Assembly: GCA_030630905.1 (NCBI GenBank)
Contig: DAOVMB010000182.1
Span: 1 to 5,936 of the forward strand
Length of the DNA stretch: 5,936 nucleotides
Reading direction: 5' to 3'
Source of the DNA: Sedimentisphaerales bacterium
GTDB taxonomy: Bacteria; Planctomycetota; Phycisphaerae; Sedimentisphaerales; Anaerobacaceae
In this document: positions 1 to 5,605 of the stretch, piece after piece
Layout: each line of letters opens with the position of its first letter
Position numbering within the stretch: position 1 is the stretch's first letter
Made by a program: the position numbers and the translations under genes
The notes under the pieces: model-generated
What the model was told of the DNA's origin: nothing
Database searches by the model: none
What the model saw: the letters and a program-made list of their open reading frames with translations, nothing else

Positions 1-116
1 AGAGGGTTACTAATGGAGCCACTGCTGACTTTATTTGCTGACTGATCATAGGTCCAACCGTCTTTTACAATCCCCGTAACGGTGAAGGTAATATTGCCGC
101 TATTTTTAGTATCGGC

Positions 117-704
117 ATGCATACACTGCCTGACTATGTTAAGAAATTTATGGTCAGCTACCCGGATGTCAATGTTCATATCGAGTATTTTAGCGCCCGG
201 AGAATCTACGAGCTTGTTTTAGCCGGCGATGTCGACATTGGCCTTGTCGCCGTTCCGAAAAGAGATAAAAGGCTTGATGTATATGATTTTGAGGATGAAC
301 CGCTGGTTTTGGTCTGCAATCCAAACCATCCTTTGTCGCACGAATCGCAGGTTGATATTCACAGGCTGCAATTCGAAAGATTTATCGCCTTCGAGAAAGA
401 TGTTCCAACTCGGGCCTGGATCGATAGTATTTTAGAGCGTTATAATATTGTAGTCCGTCCAATCATGGAATTCGACAACATCGAAACCATCAAAAGGGCG
501 GTCGAGATCAAGTCCGGGATCAGTATAATGCCCCAGACTGCAATACTTCAGGAAGTCAGCAGCGGAACAATGAAGGCGATTCCCTTTTCAAATGAGAATT
601 TTATCAGGCCGACCGGCATCATTATTCGGAAAGGTAAAATTTTCGGCCAGGCCGGTCGATACTTTATAGAACTCCTGCGAAAAAAATCTAAAAAGCAAGA
701 ATAA
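117..704 (+). CDS. LysR-type regulator, effector-binding domain only; N-terminus broken or missing
   Basis: The protein matches the C-terminal inducer-binding domain of LysR-type transcription factors, closest in feel to the CysL/CbbR-like group. Visible signatures are PDYVKKFMVSYPDVNVHIEY, then DVDIGLVAVP, then FIAFEKDVPTRAWID, then EFDNIETIKRAVEI. The ATG at 117 is only the first ATG in this frame. Clear domain similarity (NIAAIFSIG) already begins near position 90, so starting at 117 would remove the first beta strand. In frame, the reading is open back to a TGA at 39-41, with no ATG, GTG or TTG between. The winged-helix DNA-binding region and linker helix, about 85 residues in this family, are therefore absent in frame. 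The gene is either a frameshifted pseudogene or carries a sequencing error upstream. If intact it would bind DNA as a tetramer in the cytoplasm; as seen it could not. The domain call is firm, but function and true start are uncertain. Confidence 0.7.
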   Translation: MHTLPDYVKKFMVSYPDVNVHIEYFSARRIYELVLAGDVDIGLVAVPKRDKRLDVYDFEDEPLVLVCNPNHPLSHESQVDIHRLQFERFIAFEKDVPTRAWIDSILERYNIVVRPIMEFDNIETIKRAVEIKSGISIMPQTAILQEVSSGTMKAIPFSNENFIRPTGIIIRKGKIFGQAGRYFIELLRKKSKKQE

Positions 705-764
705 GACAGATTACCCCTTGCATCCGAACGACATCTGAATTATTTAATATGGTAGACACTTATT

Positions 765-1358
765 ATGTCAATAAAAGCAGTAATATTTGACCTGGATGGG
801 ACTATCACTCAGCCTTATTTCGACTTCGACGCTATTCGGGAGGAGATCGGATTAACCAGGGATTCCGGGCCCCTCCTGGAGTCAATGGAGAAAATGACCC
901 CGCAACTACGTCGGAAAGCGGAGAAAATACTATTTATTCACGAGCAAAAGGCCGTCGTAGAATCCAAACTTAACGACGGTGCCGAACAGACATTGTCGAG
1001 ACTTCGTGCAGCAGGTATTCATATTGGGATATTGACTCGTAACAAGCAAGGCAACGCCTATGCTATTGCCCGCAAGCATAACCTGCAGTTCGATGCAGTT
1101 ATCGGCAGAGAAGACGGGCCTGTCAAGCCTGATGCATTCGGCGTCTTGCAGTTATGCCGGCAATTCGGCGTGGAGCCGGAGGAAACTCTGCTGGTTGGCG
1201 ATTATTTATTCGATTTGTTATGTGCAAAGGCAGCAGGTGCCTGCGCTGTATTGCTGGCAAATCATCATCAGGCCGATGACTTTGCCGAACATGCGGATTT
1301 TCGCATTGAAAACATTGCCGGAATACTTGAGATTATTGCAAACAAAAGCAGCGGATAG
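765..1358 (+). CDS. HAD-family phosphatase (phosphoglycolate phosphatase-like)
   Basis: A 197-residue cytoplasmic HAD hydrolase, predicted to remove phosphate from a small molecule or protein through an aspartyl-phosphate intermediate with Mg2+. All four HAD motifs are present. Motif I is FDLDGT, with nucleophile Asp9 and acid/base Asp11. Motif II is Thr91 in GILTRN. Motif III is Lys121 in GPVKPDAF. Motif IV is GDYLFD, with Asp146 and Asp150. About 70 residues between motifs I and II form a small helical cap of the Gph/PpaX type. Length fits the family. The ATG lies four residues before the first core strand, so the start is well placed, though no good Shine-Dalgarno sequence precedes it. It follows the LysR fragment by 60 nt and precedes the lipoprotein gene by 29 nt. 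The substrate cannot be read from sequence; phosphoglycolate, pyrophosphate or a sugar phosphate are all possible. A link to the HPr-like protein downstream is only inferred. Confidence 0.88.
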   Translation: MSIKAVIFDLDGTITQPYFDFDAIREEIGLTRDSGPLLESMEKMTPQLRRKAEKILFIHEQKAVVESKLNDGAEQTLSRLRAAGIHIGILTRNKQGNAYAIARKHNLQFDAVIGREDGPVKPDAFGVLQLCRQFGVEPEETLLVGDYLFDLLCAKAAGACAVLLANHHQADDFAEHADFRIENIAGILEIIANKSSG

Positions 1359-1387
1359 CGCGTAGAGGAGCAAGGAAAGGCAACCAA

Positions 1388-2242
1388 ATGAACAAGATAA
1401 TGATAAAAGCTGCCTTTATCGTTTTATGGGCAACAGGCATTAGTTGGGCTTCCGGATGCACGGAAATTTCACACAAAAAACAGGAAATTCCAAAAGATGA
1501 TCCTCTTAGCATAGTCTTGGAACGATTGAACAAGACGACCTTAGGCCTTAAATCCTACCAGAGCCAGATTGAGCACAAGTACCTCCAGCCACTGCTCGAA
1601 TCGGAATCTATCCGGAAAGGTGTTTTTTATTACACAAGGTCCGGCGGGAAATCTGCGCTTAAAATCAACTTCAACACACTCAAACAGGACGACGAGAAGG
1701 AACAGAAGAACATCGAGCAGTATATTGTTCTCGATGGAGCACGTCTGCCTCTCCCTGGCCGCGAATTAAATGGCATCTGGCTCGCACATCTCGATTACCA
1801 GATCAAAGAAGCTAAGTACTACCAATTAGCCGAGCCGAACGATCCGAACAAGTCAGCGGACGTCTTTGACCTGGCCGGCAAAAAGTTACCAATGCTTGGC
1901 TTCAGCAAAATAGAAGATTTGAAAAAACAGTTTGACGTAAACCTGGTCGAATCCCAAAAAGCCGAATCGGAAAAATTTATTCAAGTGCATTTGAAGGTTA
2001 AGCCGAATTCGATTTATAAAGACGACTATATTTCAATAGACTTTTGGATTGATAAGAAATTGGGTCTGCCGGCAAAAATCATCGCTGTCAAAAGCGAACC
2101 AGAGCATCCATATGGGGATATTGAAGAGATAAAGTTCCTTAAGCCGAAAGTTAACAAAAGCATCGATAAAAAGGTCTTTGAACTCAAAATACCAAAGGGA
2201 TTCGGAGAGCCGGAAGTCTTTCCGCTGGAGAGGAAGAAATAG
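1388..2242 (+). CDS. Exported LolA-like protein, probable lipoprotein
   Basis: A 284-residue protein with an N-terminal export signal: Lys3 and Lys7, a hydrophobic stretch at residues 8-20, then ASGC with Cys24. ASGC is an imperfect lipobox because Ala replaces the usual Leu at -3, so it may be a lipoprotein or be cut by signal peptidase I after SWA. The rest resembles the LolA/LolB-like half-barrel fold. Repeated strand-like segments include KGVFYYTRSGGKSALKINF (residues 77-95), DYISIDFWIDKKLGLPAKII (213-232) and a C-terminal IDKKVFELKIPKGFG (259-273). The FWIDKK-LGLPAK and 'VFELKIPKGF' patterns are typical of LolA-type proteins. It should act in the cell envelope and bind a lipid or lipoprotein moiety, but no precise role can be assigned. 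Purine-rich sequence GGAAAGG (1374-1380) precedes the ATG. It lies 29 nt after the phosphatase gene and 9 nt before the HPr-like gene, so it is very likely cotranscribed with both. Confidence 0.7.
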   Translation: MNKIMIKAAFIVLWATGISWASGCTEISHKKQEIPKDDPLSIVLERLNKTTLGLKSYQSQIEHKYLQPLLESESIRKGVFYYTRSGGKSALKINFNTLKQDDEKEQKNIEQYIVLDGARLPLPGRELNGIWLAHLDYQIKEAKYYQLAEPNDPNKSADVFDLAGKKLPMLGFSKIEDLKKQFDVNLVESQKAESEKFIQVHLKVKPNSIYKDDYISIDFWIDKKLGLPAKIIAVKSEPEHPYGDIEEIKFLKPKVNKSIDKKVFELKIPKGFGEPEVFPLERKK

Positions 2243-2251
2243 TAAACAAAT

Positions 2252-3808
2252 ATGGTTTCAGCAGCAGTCATGACAGATAAGGATTTTCGAAAGCTAATCG
2301 CAAAACGTGCTATGACCTTACTGGGTCTTGCCAAGCATATATCCCAATACCAATCGACTAAAGAAATTATGATACGTCCGTTGATAGGCGATCTGCTATC
2401 GCAATCAACGCAGCTTGAAGAGCTTCTCGACGCGTACGGAGCAGGCAGCAACTGCCAATGGTGTGCGTTCAGGTCGCTAACGGCGGCAATTAAGCACTTT
2501 TCCGATGTGTGCTACGAACTGCTCCATATCCGACACTCATTGCCCGCATATCGTCTGTTGCCGATCGAACAGGATTTTGCCAAAGCGACGGAGGAAACGC
2601 TTGAATTCACGGTCAATGTGCTTCAGCAAGCCGCAAGCCAAATACTCACCAAAGCCGAATCGCTCGGTTTGCCGGTACCACCAAAGAGGTTGCGTGAGGA
2701 ATCTTATACCGAAGAACTCCCTCCCGGCTGCCTGCCACACCAATGCCAAACGCGCAAAATCGAAGCAGTTGCCGAAACGGTAACTCTCCTGACCACCGCC
2801 TTATTAAACCTGGCTGTCGATAGTGAAGATGTTCGCGCTGCCGGCCGGGTTAAACCCGAAGAATTCGCTTCTTATGTCCGGGACTCGGTTAGTGAGGAAA
2901 AGTTACGGAGTATCGAGCTTCGATTCCATAACCTTCAGTCACTATTTGACACGTACGTTTCGGGCACGGAAGCCGCCCAGCTTGATACTGATTTACCTAT
3001 TCTCAGAGGGCACATAAGTGTAGTATTTCATTTGCTCAGGACGGCAACTTTGTTCGTTCACCACTATGAACGGCACGTGAATAAGCAGCCATGCAACTCG
3101 CCGGGCAGGCAGGAGCCGGTAGTCAAGGCCGATGCGCTGCTGGATGTCCTGATGAGGTACTCGGTTACCCACATTAACCTCTATATCGGCTGCGCCGAAC
3201 ACCTTTGCCATGAGATGCTCAATCGATATGCTGAAATCGGCGAGATCGAGGTCTCCGTGCCTCCTTATCGCGGATTCCACGTTCGCCCATCCACACTGAT
3301 CGCCAAGCTTATCCTGCATTACGGCAGCGAGGTTCAGATGGAGCTGGACGATGAGGTCTATGATGCAAGTTCGCCGCTCGGATTGTTCAGGGCAAACGAA
3401 ACAATCAATGCACAAAAACGTAAATGGCTTGCCGAGGAAATCGTCCGTCTCAAGCTTGACCGGAAACAGGATAATGGAAGCGACTTCAATGCCGTCGTTC
3501 GGGAAGTCGTGCTGACGTTAGCCGGGCAAAGCAAACTCATTCTTTACGAACAACCCCTGCAGTTGCCTGAAGAGTCCGCCCGAAAAGAAGGTACGCTGCT
3601 GGAGATGGTTGTTGACGAGATGGCCAGGCTGCTGGCGATGGGTAAGATCGACGTGGATACTAAAATGACCGTTAAGTTTATTGGCGATAAGCGAGTGCTG
3701 GCCGATATCAAACTATTAGCGGAATCCGGATACGGCGAGGATAAGTTCGGCAACAATGTACCTCTGCCGGAAAAGCTCCCTTATCTGCGCCGCCGAGCGG
3801 AAAACTGA
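2252..3808 (+). CDS. Large protein with an HPr-like phosphocarrier domain
   Basis: A 518-residue soluble protein without signal peptide or membrane segments. Residues about 330-395 resemble HPr, the PTS phosphocarrier. GFHVRPS (341-347) matches the active-site loop G-[LI]-H-A-R-P-A, with His343 at the phosphorylated position and Arg345 conserved. An ungapped alignment places Ser374 at HPr Ser46, the target of HPr kinase. HPr itself is about 88 residues; here it is embedded in a much longer chain. Residues 1-325 are mostly helical with no family I recognise, and contain Cys pairs at 68/71, 160/165 and 314/319. Residues 395-518 are mixed and end with a basic YLRRR tail. It probably works as a phosphorylation-responsive regulator rather than a sugar-transport carrier, since no EI or EII gene is in view. 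The ATG at 2252 lies 9 nt after the lipoprotein stop with only a distant GGAGAGGAAG (2227-2235 region), suggesting translational coupling; Met7 (2270) is an alternative start. Confidence 0.75.
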   Translation: MVSAAVMTDKDFRKLIAKRAMTLLGLAKHISQYQSTKEIMIRPLIGDLLSQSTQLEELLDAYGAGSNCQWCAFRSLTAAIKHFSDVCYELLHIRHSLPAYRLLPIEQDFAKATEETLEFTVNVLQQAASQILTKAESLGLPVPPKRLREESYTEELPPGCLPHQCQTRKIEAVAETVTLLTTALLNLAVDSEDVRAAGRVKPEEFASYVRDSVSEEKLRSIELRFHNLQSLFDTYVSGTEAAQLDTDLPILRGHISVVFHLLRTATLFVHHYERHVNKQPCNSPGRQEPVVKADALLDVLMRYSVTHINLYIGCAEHLCHEMLNRYAEIGEIEVSVPPYRGFHVRPSTLIAKLILHYGSEVQMELDDEVYDASSPLGLFRANETINAQKRKWLAEEIVRLKLDRKQDNGSDFNAVVREVVLTLAGQSKLILYEQPLQLPEESARKEGTLLEMVVDEMARLLAMGKIDVDTKMTVKFIGDKRVLADIKLLAESGYGEDKFGNNVPLPEKLPYLRRRAEN

Positions 3809-4093
3809 AAAACCTGATAAAAGGGCGATATCAGGAATCTGTGATTTTAGCGACTTGCTTTGTACCTCGAATTATACCCATCAGAGCAGAAATTCCATTT
3901 AGAAAGACAGAATATCAAACCTTGTTGATCTAAAACCCTGACAGCTAAGTTCGAAATGTAACTATGGAATTATATTTCCGCCCGGTGTATGATTGTAAAA
4001 TAAAGACCTTTTAGGCGGTTCTACGGTCAATTATATTTGTTTAAGTGATATATCTGCTTCCCGAACAAAATCGATAAGAAAAAAGGAGCAAAA
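3809..4093. other. Non-coding gap between the HPr-like operon and the flavodoxin gene
   Basis: These 285 nt contain no supportable gene. They separate the four-gene run from the flavodoxin gene and should hold the flavodoxin promoter. AT-rich hexamers resembling a -10 box are present, for example TAAAAT at 3996-4001 and TATATT at 4032-4037. Neither has a convincing -35 box at the right distance, so I do not call a promoter. The only small reading frame seen, 16 codons from 3964, lacks a ribosome binding site. Confidence 0.6.
3813..3835 (+). terminator. Weak hairpin after the HPr-like gene, possible transcript end
   Basis: CCTGATA (3813-3819) and TATCAGG (3829-3835) form a perfect 7-bp stem with a 9-nt loop, starting five bases after the stop codon of the HPr-like gene. 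The stem is not GC-rich and there is no following run of T, so it is not a classical intrinsic terminator. It may instead be a 3'-end stabilising or processing structure. Its position at the end of the four-gene run supports a role in ending or trimming the transcript. Confidence 0.25.
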
Positions 4094-4570
4094 ATGGCAA
4101 AGGCAATAGTGATCTATTATTCAAGAAGCGGTAATACAAAAGAAATGGCGGAGATAATAGCCAAGGCAATGAATGAGGCAGGCCTGCAGGCCGAATGCAA
4201 ATCCGTAAACGATGTAGAGGCCCGGGATCTGCTGAATTACGATGCGATAGTTGTCGGCTCACCAACTTATTATGGCCATATGGCAGGACCGATTAAGCAG
4301 CTATTCGACGACACAGTCAGTTTTCACGGTAAACTCGACGGCAAAATTGGAGCAGCATTTTCAAGCTCGGCAAATATCGGGGGCGGCAATGAAACCACGA
4401 TCATCGGTATAATCGAAGCGATGCTTATCGCCGGCTGTGTCGTTCAGGGTGATCCGCAGGGTGACCACTATGGGCCGGTTTCCATCGGCAAGCCCGATGA
4501 CAGAGTTAAGCGGCAATGTATACGCCGAGGCCGGAGAATCGCCGAACTGACCAAAAAACTCTCAACATGA
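4094..4570 (+). CDS. Flavodoxin-like FMN-binding protein
   Basis: A 158-residue cytoplasmic protein of the flavodoxin/WrbA-like fold that should bind FMN and carry electrons or reduce quinones. The first strand IVIYYSRSGNT leads into the FMN-phosphate loop (Ser10, Ser12, Gly13, Asn14, Thr15). GSPTYYG (55-61) is the second flavin-contacting loop, with aromatic Tyr59 and Tyr60 near the isoalloxazine ring. AAFSSSANIGGGNE (87-100) is the third loop, and GDHYGPVSIG near residues 123-132 recalls the GHxYG segment of WrbA-type quinone reductases. Length is like short-chain flavodoxins and below WrbA (about 200). AGGAG at 4084-4088 lies 5 nt before the ATG and supports the start. It stands alone, 285 nt after the previous gene and 133 nt before the next, so it is probably monocistronic. 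Electron-carrier flavodoxin and NAD(P)H:quinone oxidoreductase cannot be told apart here. Confidence 0.87.
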   Translation: MAKAIVIYYSRSGNTKEMAEIIAKAMNEAGLQAECKSVNDVEARDLLNYDAIVVGSPTYYGHMAGPIKQLFDDTVSFHGKLDGKIGAAFSSSANIGGGNETTIIGIIEAMLIAGCVVQGDPQGDHYGPVSIGKPDDRVKRQCIRRGRRIAELTKKLST

Positions 4571-4575
4571 CCGGC

Positions 4576-4595
4576 AAAAAAATATTGATTTTTTT
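4576..4595 (+). terminator. A/T-only hairpin after the flavodoxin gene, possible terminator
   Basis: AAAAAAAT (4576-4583) pairs perfectly with ATTTTTTT (4588-4595) around a 4-nt loop, six bases after the flavodoxin stop. The 3' arm supplies a T tract, as in an intrinsic terminator, but the stem has no G-C pairs and would be weak. The location just before the next gene's promoter fits a transcript boundary. Confidence 0.35.
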
Positions 4596-4615
4596 TGTAA
4601 AAAGGGCATTTTTCT

Positions 4616-4644
4616 TTGACAAAACACTTTTGCATCGTTAAGTT
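4616..4644 (+). promoter_or_regulatory. Candidate sigma70-type promoter of the histone-like gene
   Basis: A perfect TTGACA -35 hexamer lies at 4616-4621. At the ideal 17-nt spacing is TAAGTT (4639-4644), which matches the TATAAT -10 consensus at only three of six positions. The surrounding DNA is AT-rich. Transcription would begin near 4651, giving a leader of about 50 nt before the ATG at 4704. The -35 box is convincing and the -10 box is weak. Confidence 0.5.
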
Positions 4645-4680
4645 TCTAATGTTTTTTAACCTGTTCTGAGTAAATTTTAA

Positions 4681-4695
4681 TCCACAAAGTGGAGG
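4681..4695 (+). promoter_or_regulatory. Ribosome binding site of the histone-like gene, overlapped by a hairpin
   Basis: GGAGG at 4691-4695 is a strong Shine-Dalgarno sequence, 8 nt before the ATG at 4704. It fixes the start there rather than at the in-frame GTG at 4689, which would overlap the site itself. TCCAC (4681-4685) and GTGGA (4689-4693) form a perfect 5-bp stem with an AAA loop, so the first three bases of GGAGG are paired when the hairpin is closed. This could tune translation. Confidence 0.6.
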
Positions 4696-4703
4696 TTATT
4701 TTA

Positions 4704-4877
4704 ATGCAAGAGTACGAAGATCTTAAAGTGCTGGTCGCTGAAATTGAGGCTGACATCAGCAAAGCCGAAGGTGGTAATAAGGCAGCAGGAACGCGAGTTC
4801 GCAAGCAAATGCAGAAAATCAAGCAGGCTTCACAGCTTGTTCGCAATCGCGTTCTTGAAATCAGATCAGCTCAATAA
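4704..4877 (+). CDS. Short histone H1/Hc1-like DNA-binding protein
   Basis: A 57-residue protein starting MQEYEDLK. Its core, KAEGGNKAAGTRVRKQMQKI, closely follows the N-terminal domain of chlamydial histone H1-like protein Hc1, which reads KAEKGNKAAAQRVR, and the short H1-like proteins of Bacteroidetes, which carry GNKAAGTRVRK. The whole chain should be two alpha helices: an acidic first half (residues 1-20) and a basic second half rich in Lys and Arg. The long lysine-rich tail of Hc1, which condenses chlamydial DNA, is absent; the protein ends soon after the conserved domain with IRSAQ. The likely role is an abundant nucleoid-associated protein in the cytoplasm, by family inference. The start is chosen at 4704 because GGAGG sits 8 nt upstream. 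A TTGACA box lies about 85 nt upstream. It is flanked by gaps of 133 and 151 nt and is probably transcribed alone. Confidence 0.82.
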   Translation: MQEYEDLKVLVAEIEADISKAEGGNKAAGTRVRKQMQKIKQASQLVRNRVLEIRSAQ

Positions 4878-4894
4878 AACATCATAAGTACTTG

Positions 4895-4919
4895 TAAACA
4901 CTTGTTTTTATTGTGTTTA
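4895..4919 (+). terminator. Inverted repeat after the histone-like gene, possible terminator
   Basis: TAAACAC (4895-4901) and GTGTTTA (4913-4919) form a perfect 7-bp stem around an 11-nt T-rich loop, 17 nt after the stop codon. There is no T tract after the stem, so a role as intrinsic terminator is doubtful. A protein-binding operator is the alternative. Confidence 0.25.
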
Positions 4920-4961
4920 GCGTGTAGTGTCTTGCGCGATGCGCTATACGTATTGGAGTAT

Positions 4962-4997
4962 TGTGTACAAACAGTAGTAGAAGTAGAGTAGTACACA
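4962..4997. repeat. Inverted repeat upstream of the FabZ-like gene
   Basis: TGTGTAC (4962-4968) and GTACACA (4991-4997) are perfect 7-bp inverted arms separated by 22 nt made largely of AGT-like triplets (AGTAGTAGAAGTAGAGTAGT). It lies 31 nt before the start of the dehydratase gene, probably in its leader or promoter. It could be an operator with two half-sites or an RNA stem. Seven-base arms can occur by chance, so confidence is low. Confidence 0.3.
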
Positions 4998-5028
4998 TTA
5001 CTGTAGCGGAGTTTTTTCGGGAACAACA

Positions 5029-5517
5029 ATGCCGCCTCCATTATTGTTTGATTTATCTCAGATAGACCTTGAAGCAGAACCTGTCTTTGACAAGGAAGCA
5101 ATCTGCAAAGTTAATCCACAGCGATTTGAAATGCAGCAACTCGACGGCATTCTTTGGTACGACAAGGAAAAAGCCCTTGTCCTGGGCTATAAGGATGTGA
5201 CAGAAAAAGAATTCTGGGTTCGAGGCCATATTCCAGACAGACCTCTGATGCCCGGCGTGATCATGGTAGAGGCAGCGGCCCAGCTTGCGAGCTTCTTTAC
5301 TAAGCAGGTTTTTCAAGAGCAAGGATTTATCGGCTTTTCCGGCATAGGATCAGCGAAGTTCCGCTCTATAATCGAACCGGGCAAAAGGCTATATCTGCTT
5401 GGCCACATTACAAAATATAAGCGAAGAAAGCGGGCGAGCCTCGTTACAACAAGTGTCCAGGGAATCGTTGATGATACTTTAGTATTCGAAGCGTCCGTCT
5501 CCGGGATGCGGGTTTAG
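5029..5517 (+). CDS. FabZ-type 3-hydroxyacyl-ACP dehydratase
   Basis: A 162-residue cytoplasmic hotdog-fold enzyme predicted to dehydrate (3R)-hydroxyacyl-ACP to trans-2-enoyl-ACP in fatty acid elongation. The key segment is RGHIPDRPLMPGVIMVEAAA (residues 65-84). His67 matches the FabZ catalytic His in GHFPxxPxxPGV, and Glu81 lies 14 residues later, the same spacing as His54-Glu68 in E. coli FabZ. NPQRFEMQQLDGI (29-41) corresponds to the PHRYPFLLVDRV region. The later part, FSGIGSAKFRSIIEPGKRL, matches the FabZ strand that follows the central helix. The N-terminal 25 residues are an extension relative to E. coli FabZ. Length is otherwise typical (FabZ about 150). Ribosome binding is weak (CGGGAA at 5018-5023). 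It stands apart from other fatty-acid or lipid A genes, so it could be a second, specialised FabZ rather than the housekeeping copy. Activity is inferred from intact catalytic residues. Confidence 0.85.
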   Translation: MPPPLLFDLSQIDLEAEPVFDKEAICKVNPQRFEMQQLDGILWYDKEKALVLGYKDVTEKEFWVRGHIPDRPLMPGVIMVEAAAQLASFFTKQVFQEQGFIGFSGIGSAKFRSIIEPGKRLYLLGHITKYKRRKRASLVTTSVQGIVDDTLVFEASVSGMRV

Positions 5518-5591
5518 ACGCTTAAATCATCAGACGGCCCAGAATTAACGTTTCGAGTCAATAGCCCCAGGGGAATTCAAGCTCTTTCAGC

Positions 5592-5597
5592 AGGAGG
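5592..5597 (+). promoter_or_regulatory. Ribosome binding site of the sulfatase gene
   Basis: AGGAGG is a full-consensus Shine-Dalgarno sequence 8 nt before the ATG at 5606. It fixes the start of the sulfatase and places the Tat motif at residues 13-19, as expected. Confidence 0.75.
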
Positions 5598-5605
5598 CGA
5601 GTTAT

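Noticed and set aside
2993..3415. Long reverse-strand reading frame within the HPr-like gene
   Set aside because: It lies wholly inside a well-supported forward gene, shows no recognisable domain, and reflects codon bias of the forward strand.
3964..4014. Sixteen-codon reading frame in the gap before the flavodoxin gene
   Set aside because: It has no ribosome binding site and no recognisable sequence, so it looks like chance.
4181..4192. Perfect 12-bp palindrome GGCCTGCAGGCC inside the flavodoxin gene
   Set aside because: It encodes part of the helix-strand turn in frame and is explained by coding sequence; nothing nearby suggests a binding site.
4599..4613. AAAAA-GGGCA-TTTTT inverted repeat near the histone-like gene promoter
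   Set aside because: The stem is only five A-T pairs in AT-rich DNA, expected by chance.
4939..4977. Twelve-codon frame upstream of the dehydratase, possible leader peptide
   Set aside because: It has no ribosome binding site, no run of a single regulatory amino acid, and no following terminator hairpin of attenuator type.
5565..5573. CCCCAGGGG symmetry before the sulfatase
   Set aside because: A one-base centre cannot form an RNA hairpin, and no T tract follows, so it is not a terminator.
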